Origin: an uncultured Lachnospiraceae bacterium | GTDB lineage: Bacteria; Bacillota; Clostridia; Lachnospirales; Lachnospiraceae | DNA length: 64,000 bases | Reading direction: 5' to 3' | Assembly: GCA_910577115.1 (NCBI GenBank) | Contig: CAJTMC010000006.1 | Coordinates: 1-64,000 of the forward strand | In this document: one piece after another, positions 17,436 through 25,658 of the stretch | How the letters are laid out: every line of letters begins with the position of its first letter | Position numbering within the stretch: position 1 is the stretch's first letter | Program-made: the position numbers and the translations under genes | The notes under the pieces: generated by a model | The model's input: the letters and a program-made list of their open reading frames with translations, nothing else | Database searches by the model: none | Told to the model about the DNA's origin: nothing

Positions 17436-18563
17436 ATGAAAGGAAGAAAATGGATCAAAAAGATAACGGCAGCAGTGCTTGCAGCAGCGATAGCGGTATC
17501 GCTTTCGGGTACCGGTTTCCTGTCAAAGACAGTTGCGTATGCGGCGGAGGAAGGCGCACAGGCAGCATTGCCGCAGCAGACACCAGAGGAGGCTTTTGCG
17601 GCGGCAGGACTTGTCAGAAGTGTATACACAAATGAGTGGATATCTGCGGAACAGGCAACGATAAGACCGATCGCGGTGATGATGCCGACAGATAAGATTG
17701 CACAGCCGTCCTATGGAATCAGCAACGCCAAAATTCTGTATGAAATCATGGAGGAAGGCGAAATTTCAAGACAGATGGCAATCATTGACGATTGGACAGG
17801 ACTTTCCAAAATCGGAAACGTGAGAAGCTGCCGCGCTTACTATCTGCTGGAGGCAACAGAGTGGGATCCGATTTTAGTACACTTTGGCGGCGTCGTATAT
17901 ATGAAGGACAGAATTACAGCACCTGACATCAATAACATTTCCGGAGCACAGCAGTATGGCGTAGGCGGAGGCTCACCGGGTTCAGGCGCATTTTTCAGAA
18001 CAACAGACAGAAAAGCGCCGCATAATGCATACACGAGTGCACCGGGAATTGTTAACGCATGTGCAGAGCTTGGATATCCGCTCAATTTAAGAGAAGGCGT
18101 ATACAATCCGAAGCACTTTACCTTTGCAGCAGGAATCAATACTTTGGAGCAGTATGGTGCAGCGGCTGCAACGGCAAACGCCATTGATTTGTCACAGATT
18201 TATACATACACAAAGAGCGCATTTGTGTATAATCCCGCGGACGGACTATATTACAAGTCCATTCATGGAAAGCCTCAGACAGACGGGTTAAACGGAGAGC
18301 AGCTCAAGTTTGCGAATGTCATTGTACAAAATACAAAGTGGGTTAAGCTGGACGACAAGGGATATCTTGCGTTCCAAAATATTGATAACACAGAGGATGG
18401 GTATTATTTTACAAAGGGAAAATGCATTCATGTGACATGGCAGAAAATGGGTGACTATATGCCTACGGTTTATTATGATGATTTCGGAAACGAGATTCAG
18501 CTGAATGAGGGAAAGACTTATATTGCGATTGCGCAGAAGGGCAGACCGGTGCTTTATAATTAG
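17436..18563 (+). CDS. secreted DUF3048 (YerB-like) protein
   Basis: A 375-residue exported protein of the DUF3048 family. A signal peptide is clear: basic start KGRKWIKK, hydrophobic stretch, and a probable cleavage after the AYA at about residue 36. The mature N-terminal domain has family hallmarks: RPIAVMMPTDKIAQPSYG, YEIMEEGEISRQMAI, IGNVRSCRAYYL and LVHFGG; the C-terminal domain has the VIVQNTKW and GKCIHVTWQK segments. No lipobox is present, unlike Bacillus YerB. The biochemical role of the family is unknown. GGAGG at 17422-17426 lies 9 nt before ATG 17436. Confidence 0.85.
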   Translation: MKGRKWIKKITAAVLAAAIAVSLSGTGFLSKTVAYAAEEGAQAALPQQTPEEAFAAAGLVRSVYTNEWISAEQATIRPIAVMMPTDKIAQPSYGISNAKILYEIMEEGEISRQMAIIDDWTGLSKIGNVRSCRAYYLLEATEWDPILVHFGGVVYMKDRITAPDINNISGAQQYGVGGGSPGSGAFFRTTDRKAPHNAYTSAPGIVNACAELGYPLNLREGVYNPKHFTFAAGINTLEQYGAAAATANAIDLSQIYTYTKSAFVYNPADGLYYKSIHGKPQTDGLNGEQLKFANVIVQNTKWVKLDDKGYLAFQNIDNTEDGYYFTKGKCIHVTWQKMGDYMPTVYYDDFGNEIQLNEGKTYIAIAQKGRPVLYN

Positions 18564-18591
18564 GAGGAAACTGCGAATCATTTTTTACATG

Positions 18592-18633
18592 GCAAATTTG
18601 TGCCTGCGCTTTTTGATGTCAAAATTTGCAGGC
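18592..18633 (+). repeat. intergenic palindrome, GCAAATTTGTG type
   Basis: GCAAATTT at 18592-18599 pairs with AAATTTGC at 18622-18629; an overlapping alternative pairs GCCTGC (18602-18607) with GCAGGC (18628-18633) around TTTTGATGTCAAAA. The downstream flank ATTAGCAAGAATGGGAG resembles the flank of the 15590 element. It lies directly before an esterase start. Confidence 0.55.
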
Positions 18634-18656
18634 ATTAGCAAGAATGGGAGATTATC

Positions 18657-19478
18657 ATGAAATTTGAACAGGTTAAAGTAGAGGTAAAAAATGCGGTGAA
18701 GGCAAAGCTTTCACTTTATATACAGGAGAGCTATCCGCAAATGTATGGGGACAGGAAACGTCCGATGATACTCATTTGTCCGGGCGGCGGTTACGAGCAT
18801 GTGTCTGTTCGGGAAGGGGAGCCAATCGCGTTCCAGTTTCTTGCGGCAGGCTGCCATGCGGCAGTTTTGCAATATGATGTCACAGGGGACGGTATGGTGC
18901 ATCCGCTGCCGCTTGTGGAGCTTGCATGGGCAGTTTCCTATATCAGGGAGCATGCAGATGCATATGCGGTAGACAAAGATAAAATCATTGTAGCAGGCTT
19001 TTCGGCAGGCGGTCATTTGGCAGCCTGTCTTGGCTGCTTTTGGGATCAGGAGTGGCTTGCGCAGAAGACAGGCTTGGACAAGAACAGTTACCGGCCAAAC
19101 GGGCTGATTCTCGCATACCCTGTGATTACATTGGGTGTGCATGCGCACAGGCAGTCGTTTGAGCGGCTTATGGGAGATCAGGCATCGGACGAGCTGGCTG
19201 CGCTTTTAAGCCTTGAGAAACAGGTGACGGATAAGGTTCCGCCTGTCTTTATGTGGCATACTTGTGAAGATGCTACTGTACCGCTGGAAAATTCAATGTT
19301 GTTTGCAAGCGCATTAAGGGAGGCTGGCGTAAGCTTTGAGTACCATGTATTTCCGCATGGAATTCATGGGCTTTCGCTTGCCACAAAGGAAACAACAATG
19401 CCTGACAAGAATGCCGTAGAGCCGCAGTGTGAGCAGTGGATTACGCTTTGCAAAAACTGGATAAAACATAACATGTGA
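18657..19478 (+). CDS. alpha/beta hydrolase, BD-FAE/acetyl-esterase family
   Basis: A 273-residue cytoplasmic esterase-like protein. The oxyanion-hole segment CPGGGYEHVS is at 41-50; the nucleophile is Ser116 in AGFSAGGH; the acid is Asp205 in HTCEDATVP and the His is His237 in PHGIHG, so the triad is complete. No signal peptide is seen. Relatives are carbohydrate acetyl-esterases acting on deacylation of imported oligosaccharides, but the substrate here is not shown by sequence. An orphan sugar-type binding lipoprotein follows 22 nt downstream, which fits a carbohydrate role. GGGAG lies just before the ATG. Confidence 0.85.
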   Translation: MKFEQVKVEVKNAVKAKLSLYIQESYPQMYGDRKRPMILICPGGGYEHVSVREGEPIAFQFLAAGCHAAVLQYDVTGDGMVHPLPLVELAWAVSYIREHADAYAVDKDKIIVAGFSAGGHLAACLGCFWDQEWLAQKTGLDKNSYRPNGLILAYPVITLGVHAHRQSFERLMGDQASDELAALLSLEKQVTDKVPPVFMWHTCEDATVPLENSMLFASALREAGVSFEYHVFPHGIHGLSLATKETTMPDKNAVEPQCEQWITLCKNWIKHNM

Positions 19479-19500
19479 TATTGATTAGGGAGAAATACAT

Positions 19501-21231
19501 GTGAGGATACAAAACAGGAACAGGCTCATTGCAGTATTGCTGGCAGGTGTGATGTCTGCCGCATTGTTTACAGGGTGTGGGCAGAAAGAGAAAGCAGCAG
19601 TCCGGGAGGAATATCCGCCGCAGGAACAAAGTGTAGAAAGTATGCAGCAAAGCACCCTGCCGTCAGAAGCGCAGGAGAGCTTATCCGATATTGTGGTGGG
19701 AGTGGAAGGCTGGAGTGCCTTTGACGAGAATGTGACGATTAAAATTCCTGTGTACGACAGACATATTGCGGGTGCGCCGGACGTCACGAACAATTACTGG
19801 ACGGACTGGATACAGGAAAATTTTGGTGATAAATATAATATTACCATAGAGTTTGTCGCAATTAACCGGACGGAGGTTTTGGCGGATTACGCACTTTTGG
19901 CAGAAAAGGGTGAGCTTCCGACAATTTTTATGGAATATGATTTCCCGAAGCTGGCGCAATGGGCAGCACAGGGATATCTTGCGGAATTTGACTTTGACGA
20001 GTTTATGAAAGTGGCGCCAACCTACTATCAGCGGATGGTGGATTTGGGGCAGCTTTCCTATACCGGTCTTGATGGAAAGACCTATTTTGCGCTGGCTCAA
20101 AGACCATACTACAATACTGATTATGGTTTTGTGACGCTGTATCGAAAGGACTGGCTGGAGCAAATCGGCTATGACGCTTATCCGGATAATTGGGCAGACG
20201 AGAAGGAAATGCTGCTCAAGCTCAAGACGAGCGGCATCTGCCGGTATCCTTGCGGCGGGAAACAGATTTCCGGCTCAGGCGTGGACAGAAATTATGAATA
20301 CAGAACCTTCCCGCTTGATGAAGAAAACTGGGCGTGCTATGGCGATTACGCCATTCCTGCGCTTGGAGATGAGGCAAATAAAAAACTGCTGAGAAGAGAA
20401 AACGAAAAATACAACTTGGGATTGATAGAGCCGAACTTTGATACGATTGATGAGGAGGCGGCAAGAAGGAATTTTGCGAATGGAAGGACGCTTTATTATC
20501 AGGGATATATTGCAGCGGATTTGGACTGGGTAAATGCTTTTTACGAAAAGAATCCCGACGGCAGGCTTGCGGTGAAAATCACAAAGAATATTGTAGACCG
20601 CGAGGGAGGGACTGTTCCGGCACTGCGCGCTAATAATCCGTTTGGTATGATGGTCGGCTTTTCGTCCGGAGCAGATGAAAACCAGATAAAGGCTGCATGG
20701 ATGTATATGGAATGGATGACCTTGGATAAAAATCTGTTTACGATGCAGTGGGGGATTGCCGGTGAAAATTATATTCTTGCAAAAAACGGGACTCCGACGC
20801 CTGTTGTCAATTATACGGGAAAGTGTATGCAGGGTGTTGGCAATAATAAGGATTACTGGTGCATCACAACGGAGACAAGAACTGCGGGAACAATCGAGGA
20901 TATTGTGGCAGCAAGCACTCCGAAAAACATTCCGCAGGATTTTACGTCGGAGATGATTGCGAATTATTACGGACAGCTGGAGGCGGCGGAAGCAGGTTAT
21001 GCAGTGTCTGATTGTAACTTTGCAGTTGTGCTTGAGTCCGTGCCAAAGTATCAGTCAACGCTGTTGGATTTGTATGCAGATTATCGGTACCGGATTACGA
21101 AATGTAATCCGGAGGAATTTGATCTTGTGTATGATGAACTTGCGGAGGAATATGCTAAGGCAGGTTATCAAAATATTGTCGATGAAAGAAGAGAAGCTTA
21201 CAGGGCGGGTAAAAGTACCCGGTTAAAATAG
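19501..21231 (+). CDS. ABC transporter solute-binding lipoprotein (family 1, LplA-like)
   Basis: A 576-residue extracellular binding protein. The N-terminus is a lipoprotein signal with lipobox LFTGC, placing the lipidated Cys near residue 26, followed by a flexible acidic linker. The body has family features such as NNYWTDWIQENFGDKYNI, FMEYDFPKLAQW, TLYRKDWLEQIGY and GMMVGFSSGADENQIKAAWMYMEWM, close to the large LplA/YtcQ type oligosaccharide-binding proteins. No permease or ATPase gene adjoins, so its transporter partners must be elsewhere. GTG 19501 is used because the overlapping ATG at 19499 is followed at once by a stop; AGGGAGA lies 7 nt upstream. Confidence 0.88.
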   Translation: MRIQNRNRLIAVLLAGVMSAALFTGCGQKEKAAVREEYPPQEQSVESMQQSTLPSEAQESLSDIVVGVEGWSAFDENVTIKIPVYDRHIAGAPDVTNNYWTDWIQENFGDKYNITIEFVAINRTEVLADYALLAEKGELPTIFMEYDFPKLAQWAAQGYLAEFDFDEFMKVAPTYYQRMVDLGQLSYTGLDGKTYFALAQRPYYNTDYGFVTLYRKDWLEQIGYDAYPDNWADEKEMLLKLKTSGICRYPCGGKQISGSGVDRNYEYRTFPLDEENWACYGDYAIPALGDEANKKLLRRENEKYNLGLIEPNFDTIDEEAARRNFANGRTLYYQGYIAADLDWVNAFYEKNPDGRLAVKITKNIVDREGGTVPALRANNPFGMMVGFSSGADENQIKAAWMYMEWMTLDKNLFTMQWGIAGENYILAKNGTPTPVVNYTGKCMQGVGNNKDYWCITTETRTAGTIEDIVAASTPKNIPQDFTSEMIANYYGQLEAAEAGYAVSDCNFAVVLESVPKYQSTLLDLYADYRYRITKCNPEEFDLVYDELAEEYAKAGYQNIVDERREAYRAGKSTRLK

Positions 21232-21310
21232 AAGCAGTTATAGCATTGCTTTTATAAAAAGGTGCTTTTAAGAAAATGTGACAATATTTGGTGTTTTTTT
21301 GTGAAAAGTA

Positions 21311-21336
21311 TGGTATAATGTCGACAGACATTATAC
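21311..21336 (+). promoter_or_regulatory. extended -10 promoter overlapped by a 10-4-10 operator
   Basis: TG-G-TATAAT at 21311-21319 is an extended -10 element. It sits inside a perfect inverted repeat, GTATAATGTC (21313-21322) / GACA / GACATTATAC (21327-21336). A repressor bound here would block RNA polymerase directly. The TetR-family gene at 21910, second in the same unit, is the obvious candidate for autoregulation. Confidence 0.7.
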
Positions 21337-21380
21337 ACGCCCGAACGGGCATGATAGAAAACAAGAGAGGGGATTTTGAC

Positions 21381-21842
21381 ATGGCGGAAAACCTGAAACT
21401 TTCAAGAGAGGAAATCATCATCTGCTATAAGGAGGATGTGGAAAGGCTGTTAAAATTTCTGCCTTGGCTTCAACAGAAGAGCGGAGGCAAGGTGTCAGGT
21501 TTTTATAGCGGAGAAGGTATAGAAAACAGCTCGATGTCTGTTCCGGTTTATGACTCTACACTCCTTAGTTTCATCAAGGAAATACGGACTACGGATTTTA
21601 TGAACCGCAATTACGTATATACGTATTCGCGGTATCGGATTAAGACGGCAAAAGATGAATTCCGGTTAATAGATGCCTGCTCCCTGCAGGATATATCCCT
21701 GCTTGGTGATATTCTTTCCAAGTATGTGCTGCGTGGCGACGTGAAAGGCGCAGTGTGGTCAGAGGGCGTGTCAAACGGGGTATATTTGGCGCTATTGTTA
21801 AAATTAAAAGAATTAATGGAAATAAGAGATGTTCGGGCATAA
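21381..21842 (+). CDS. hypothetical protein (possible DUF6508-like)
   Basis: A 153-residue soluble protein I do not firmly recognise. It contains DVERLLKFLPWLQQKSG near the N-terminus and PVYDSTLLSFIKEIRTTDFMNRNYVY, an arrangement that recalls DUF6508 proteins, but the match is loose. There is no signal peptide, membrane segment or obvious catalytic motif. AGAGAGGGGA precedes ATG 21381. A TetR-family regulator follows within 70 nt and a terminator lies after it, so the two form one transcription unit with the operator at 21313-21336; this suggests the protein is made only when the unknown inducer is present. Confidence 0.6.
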   Translation: MAENLKLSREEIIICYKEDVERLLKFLPWLQQKSGGKVSGFYSGEGIENSSMSVPVYDSTLLSFIKEIRTTDFMNRNYVYTYSRYRIKTAKDEFRLIDACSLQDISLLGDILSKYVLRGDVKGAVWSEGVSNGVYLALLLKLKELMEIRDVRA

Positions 21843-21909
21843 TAGAAAAACGGCGAGACTGTGATTGAAACCAAGGTGTGAAGGCTCAGAAAGGAGCATG
21901 GCTGTAAAC

Positions 21910-22497
21910 ATGGGAGACAAATCATTACAGAAGAAAAATATGATTGTGGAAGCTGCAAGGGAAGTTTTTTTTAAACGCGGATACAGGGCAGTGACCATGA
22001 AAGAGATTGTGGAGGCATGCGGTATCAGTCGTGGCGGACTTTATCTGTATTTTGCAAATACGAAAGAGCTTTTTGAGGCAGTGCTGGAGCGGGAAAACCA
22101 AACACTTTCGTCTATACTTGAATTGTCTGCGGCAAAGAAATCAAATCCCGGTGAAATTCTGCTGATGTATCTTGATGAGCAGAAGAAAACGATATTAAAA
22201 AAGAAAGGCAATCTTGCCGTTGCGACGTATGAGTACATGTTTGAAAATAAACTTTTGAATCATGAGGTGCCGGCAGAGAAGTGTTTTGAAGAAAACGTGA
22301 AAGCGTTGGAACAGTTGATTGCGGATGGCGTGGCACAAGAGTGGATGGTCTGTGAAAATCCTGCGGAGGCTGCAAGGAATATTGTATACACGCTGGAAGG
22401 GATGAAAGTAACCGCACAGACAACCGGTGTGTCGGCAAAGGTTTTGGACAGTCAGATTGCATATATTATGGGAACTCTTGGCATGGTGATTCAATAA
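21910..22497 (+). CDS. TetR/AcrR-family transcriptional regulator
   Basis: A 195-residue one-component regulator. Residues about 10-55 form the DNA-binding domain: IVEAAREVFFKRGYRAVTMKEIV, ACGISRGGLYLYFANTKELF. The rest is the ligand and dimer domain, with no recognisable specificity. AAGGAG at 21891-21896 is only 1 nt from ATG 21898 but 13 nt from ATG 21910, so 21910 is chosen with some doubt. It is second in a unit with the 153-residue unknown protein, and likely represses it and itself at the palindrome 21313-21336. Confidence 0.88.
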   Translation: MGDKSLQKKNMIVEAAREVFFKRGYRAVTMKEIVEACGISRGGLYLYFANTKELFEAVLERENQTLSSILELSAAKKSNPGEILLMYLDEQKKTILKKKGNLAVATYEYMFENKLLNHEVPAEKCFEENVKALEQLIADGVAQEWMVCENPAEAARNIVYTLEGMKVTAQTTGVSAKVLDSQIAYIMGTLGMVIQ

Positions 22498-22523
22498 TCT
22501 GAAATAATAGATCAAAAGTTATG

Positions 22524-22550
22524 AAAAAGCCGGACGTATCCGGCTTTTTT
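22524..22550 (+). terminator. rho-independent terminator after the TetR gene
   Basis: Stem AAAAGCCGGA / TCCGGCTTTT around a CGTA tetraloop, continuing into six T. Strong. Confidence 0.9.
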
Positions 22551-22661
22551 CATGTATGCATTGTTTTTCAATCATGCATTGCACACAGGCGTATGGCAGA
22601 GCTGCGTTTTTCGGAATTATTTGAAACATATAAGTGCGCAAGGAAAAAATGAGGTGGTTCG

Positions 22662-23372
22662 GTGTACAGAATAGGCATTTGTGATGATGAGAAAAACACA
22701 TGTATGGAGATTGAAAAAATGGTCCGCGAGTATGCCAAGCAGAATATGCTTGAACTTGAGACCTATATCTGGCATACGGGAGAAAAGCTCTGTGATGCGA
22801 TTGGCGAGGCAAGGCTTGATTTGTTGTTTCTGGACATAGAGCTCGTTACTACGAGTGGTATAGAAGTGGGCAGATTTATCAGAAACAGGCTTGAAAACCA
22901 TGAAATAGCGATTGCTTACATATCTTCAAAGAGCAGTTATGCAATGGAGCTGTTTAAAATACGTCCTGTCGATTTTCTCATTAAGCCTGTCAGATATGAG
23001 GACGTGGCAGAAATTATCAAAGAATCGTTAAAACTTCAGCGCAGAAAAAAGCAGATTTTTGAATACCATGCGAAGGGGGTATACGGAAAAGTACAGTATA
23101 AGGATATCATTTGTTTTTCAAGTGACAACAAAAAAATAAATATCAGGACTCCTGACTCTGTGATTATATTTAACGGACGCCTGCGGGATATTGTGTCGCA
23201 GCTGCCGGAGCATTTTATACAGATTCATCAGTCTTATATTATTAATCTTGATCATATGCTTTCCTGCACTTATGATTCCGTAACAATGTCGGGAGAAGTT
23301 GTATTGAATATCAGTCAGCCATACAGAAAAGAAGTCCGCAGACAAATCGCAGAATTTAACTGGGGGGATTAA
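22662..23372 (+). CDS. LytTR-family response regulator
   Basis: A 236-residue regulator of the AgrA/ComE type. The receiver domain has the acidic pair Asp8-Asp9, phospho-acceptor Asp58 in LLFLDIE and Lys108 in LIKPV. The C-terminal LytTR domain (about 130-235) includes YGKVQYKDIICFSS, HFIQIHQSYIINLDH and the final ISQPYRKEVRR. Such proteins bind paired 9-bp direct repeats spaced by 12-13 bp. GTG 22662 is the first residue by alignment; the upstream GAGGTGG is a modest ribosome site. The partner kinase follows 17 nt later. A candidate target is the direct repeat at 24452-24481. Confidence 0.9.
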   Translation: MYRIGICDDEKNTCMEIEKMVREYAKQNMLELETYIWHTGEKLCDAIGEARLDLLFLDIELVTTSGIEVGRFIRNRLENHEIAIAYISSKSSYAMELFKIRPVDFLIKPVRYEDVAEIIKESLKLQRRKKQIFEYHAKGVYGKVQYKDIICFSSDNKKINIRTPDSVIIFNGRLRDIVSQLPEHFIQIHQSYIINLDHMLSCTYDSVTMSGEVVLNISQPYRKEVRRQIAEFNWGD

Positions 23373-23389
23373 TTTATAGGGGGATAGAA

Positions 23390-24463
23390 ATGATTCTCTA
23401 TATTTATTACAAATACATGCATTATTTTTTTGATACGGACAGCATTCATTTTGTGAAAGAAATAACAATATATTTTCTAATGTTGCTATGGATTCTTTTT
23501 GTAAATCCGACGCTTCCGTCGCATTTGGAAAGTCTGTGTGCTTTTTTGATTATTTTTCTGCTTACATGGCAGTATGAGGCGAAGCTACTGAAAAAGCTTT
23601 TCCTTACTTTGTTGATTTACGGGATATATGTAATGTGTGAGATGCTGGTCGGGTATCTTATTATTCTATTTGATCGAAACATGCGTACAGATACATTTGT
23701 GACGGCACATGCAATTATGATGCTTATTTTTATGTACCTTTGGGAACAGGCTGTGGAGCTTGTCGGAGAACAGATAAAAAAGACGCGTCGCCGGCTTGCG
23801 GAAAGTGAAAGTGCGAAAAGACAGCTTGCAGGATATTCCAATCAGATGAAGGTAATGAAAAACTCAGAGGAAAAGGTTAGAGGGCTGCGCCATGATTTAA
23901 AGCACCATTTGAATGAGCTTATGCTTTTGGCGGAGCGTGATCAGGCTTCTGAAATCAAGGAATATATCAAACACATGGACGATTTTATGACATATTCCAA
24001 AGAGTATGTTTCCAGTGGAAATATGGATATTGACAGCTTGCTCAACCTGATGCTTGATATTGCAAAGAAGGAGCTTGGCGATGTGTCATGCAGGGTGAGC
24101 ATTCCAAAGGACCTTGCCATAGAACCGTTTGACCTCAATGTTATTTTAGGCAATCTTCTCGATAATGCAATTTTTGCGGCTAAGCAGACAAAGGAAAAGT
24201 ATCTGAAAGTCAGAATCAGCTACAAAGCGGGAATGCTTTTGATTCATATTGAGAACAGTTATGCGGGACAATTGGTAAAGGAGGGCAGACGATACGTTAC
24301 TACGAAAAAGGAGGACATAGCAGCGCATGGAATGGGAATCGAAAATGTGAGAGCTGTTGTGGAAAAGTATGATGGGGAATTGTCAATCAAAGATGAAGAG
24401 CAGGTATTCCAAGTAAAGGCAGTTTTATATGCACCCGACAAACCACGACGGATTTCGCCCTAA
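23390..24463 (+). CDS. sensor histidine kinase, AgrC-like (GHKL ATPase)
   Basis: A 357-residue kinase paired with the preceding LytTR regulator. The N-terminal 130 residues hold about four membrane helices and no large extracellular domain. A coiled-coil linker leads to the phospho-acceptor region GLRHDLKHHLNEL. The ATP-binding domain has the N box GNLLDNAIFAAK and the G box HGMGIENV, the pattern of quorum- or peptide-sensing kinases of the HPK10 type. No peptide precursor or AgrB-like protease is visible around it, so the signal is unknown. The last codons overlap the first of two direct repeats at 24452. Confidence 0.88.
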   Translation: MILYIYYKYMHYFFDTDSIHFVKEITIYFLMLLWILFVNPTLPSHLESLCAFLIIFLLTWQYEAKLLKKLFLTLLIYGIYVMCEMLVGYLIILFDRNMRTDTFVTAHAIMMLIFMYLWEQAVELVGEQIKKTRRRLAESESAKRQLAGYSNQMKVMKNSEEKVRGLRHDLKHHLNELMLLAERDQASEIKEYIKHMDDFMTYSKEYVSSGNMDIDSLLNLMLDIAKKELGDVSCRVSIPKDLAIEPFDLNVILGNLLDNAIFAAKQTKEKYLKVRISYKAGMLLIHIENSYAGQLVKEGRRYVTTKKEDIAAHGMGIENVRAVVEKYDGELSIKDEEQVFQVKAVLYAPDKPRRISP

Positions 24464-24481
24464 CATATGCGAATTTCGCCC
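24452..24481 (+). promoter_or_regulatory. 9-12-9 direct repeat, candidate LytTR binding site
   Basis: Two identical 9-mers, ATTTCGCCC at 24452-24460 and 24473-24481, are separated by exactly 12 bp, so they lie on the same DNA face, the geometry bound by LytTR dimers. The 9-mer does not match the published LytTR consensus. It lies 26-29 bp upstream of an extended -10 element that serves the SMI1/KNR4 gene. Confidence 0.4.
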
Positions 24482-24506
24482 ACAGTAAAACAAAGCGGAC
24501 TTTTTG

Positions 24507-24515
24507 TGTTATAGT
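24507..24515 (+). promoter_or_regulatory. extended -10 element upstream of the SMI1/KNR4 gene
   Basis: TG-T-TATAGT at 24507-24515, without a clear -35 box, which fits a promoter that needs an activator bound upstream. Confidence 0.45.
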
Positions 24516-24556
24516 GTTGCAAACGAAAAAGAATGACAAAAACAGGAGTGACATTT

Positions 24557-25210
24557 ATGACAAAGGAAGAGGAATTGCTTTTTGTAAGTGGGGCATTTAA
24601 GGCGCTTGTGAGCAGAGGGGTGGCAGAATCGGATTTGTTTACGCCATCGACAGTGACGGACAGGGATATTGATGTATTTGAGGAACGATTCGGCATTCGT
24701 CTGCCGGCGATTTTTCGTGCATATCTTTTGTCGTACTGCTATGATTTTTCGGTAATTTGTGCGCCAATTCCGGTAGACGGTCTTGAGAACGTGCAGGAAA
24801 ACTGTGAAAAGGGACTTTGGTGGATAGAGCTCATCGCACTTCCCAAAGAAAATCCGTTGAAAAATCTATACGGATTGATGGAAAGCTTTCGTGAGGTTTG
24901 TACCAACAAAGAACTGGTAGGACTCGACTTGGAGAGTATTCACAATCTTGTTCCAATCGGAGAGTGGGACGGAACGCTTTGCATTGATTTAAGCAACGGA
25001 GCGCTCTGCAGTTTTGACCAGAGAGAATTTGACTGGAAAAAAGCAGGCTATCTTGACGAAAATGGTATTGCACATGGCATAAAAAGAATGGCAGATTTCC
25101 ATGAGCTTTTGGAGTTGTACTTTTATGGGAAATATGATGCGGAGTATGAAAAGCAGATTGCAGAAAATAGTGAAGAAAGACCCGATTACGCTGCGTATAT
25201 TCAAAGGTAA
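24557..25210 (+). CDS. SMI1/KNR4-family protein
   Basis: A 217-residue protein with the SMI1/KNR4 fold: an N-terminal FEERFGIRLPAIFRAYLLSY, then VPIGEWDGTLCIDLSNGAL and a helical end. In bacteria, members are often immunity proteins against contact-dependent or polymorphic toxins, but many are simple housekeeping or unknown proteins. No toxin gene is adjacent. The start at ATG 24557 follows CAGGAG with 8-9 nt spacing; ATG 24533 has none. A small membrane protein follows by 10 nt and is likely co-transcribed. Confidence 0.75.
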   Translation: MTKEEELLFVSGAFKALVSRGVAESDLFTPSTVTDRDIDVFEERFGIRLPAIFRAYLLSYCYDFSVICAPIPVDGLENVQENCEKGLWWIELIALPKENPLKNLYGLMESFREVCTNKELVGLDLESIHNLVPIGEWDGTLCIDLSNGALCSFDQREFDWKKAGYLDENGIAHGIKRMADFHELLELYFYGKYDAEYEKQIAENSEERPDYAAYIQR

Positions 25211-25219
25211 GGGTTGATT

Positions 25220-25573
25220 ATGGTGATGATAAAAATAGAAGTCGGCTTTGACAAAGAGCGTGTGAAAAAGAAAAGAAGCTCCGATGTGAAAAAGACGGTT
25301 TTTCTTACAGCCTTGTTGGACAGCGCGGTGTGGATAGCAGACACAGCACTTTTGTTGAAACTCTTTTACGGCATACCGTTATATCCTTTTGGAATATGGT
25401 TTATAACAGGTGTTATTTTACTGTATTTCATCTATTTAATCGCAAAGACGCAGTTTTTGAACAGGAAATACGGCAAGAAACTATATAAGGAGGAATTCGG
25501 TCACACAGGAATACTTCTTGTGGCAGTCAGTGCATTACTTGTATTCTTTTTAATTGTGATGTCTTACGCATAA
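25220..25573 (+). CDS. small integral membrane protein of unknown function
   Basis: A 117-residue protein with a basic cytoplasmic start (DKERVKKKRSSDVKK) and three predicted membrane helices, about residues 25-45, 50-75 and 95-115. I do not recognise a family. It starts 10 nt after the SMI1/KNR4 gene; AAGGG precedes ATG 25220, which is favoured over TTG 25214. The pairing suggests a shared, unknown function. Confidence 0.6.
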   Translation: MVMIKIEVGFDKERVKKKRSSDVKKTVFLTALLDSAVWIADTALLLKLFYGIPLYPFGIWFITGVILLYFIYLIAKTQFLNRKYGKKLYKEEFGHTGILLVAVSALLVFFLIVMSYA

Positions 25574-25580
25574 AAAGCTG

Positions 25581-25610
25581 TTGACATTTTTGTGTTCTTT
25601 TGGCTTAATT
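25581..25610 (+). promoter_or_regulatory. promoter of the PurF-like gene
   Basis: Consensus TTGACA at 25581-25586 with TTAATT at 25605-25610 (18-bp spacer; CTTAAT gives 17). It begins 8 nt after the previous stop codon and gives a leader of about 45 nt. Confidence 0.5.
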
Positions 25611-25658
25611 ATAAGTGTAGGTTTTATTTGTTATTGGAAAACAGAAATGAGGTTAAAT

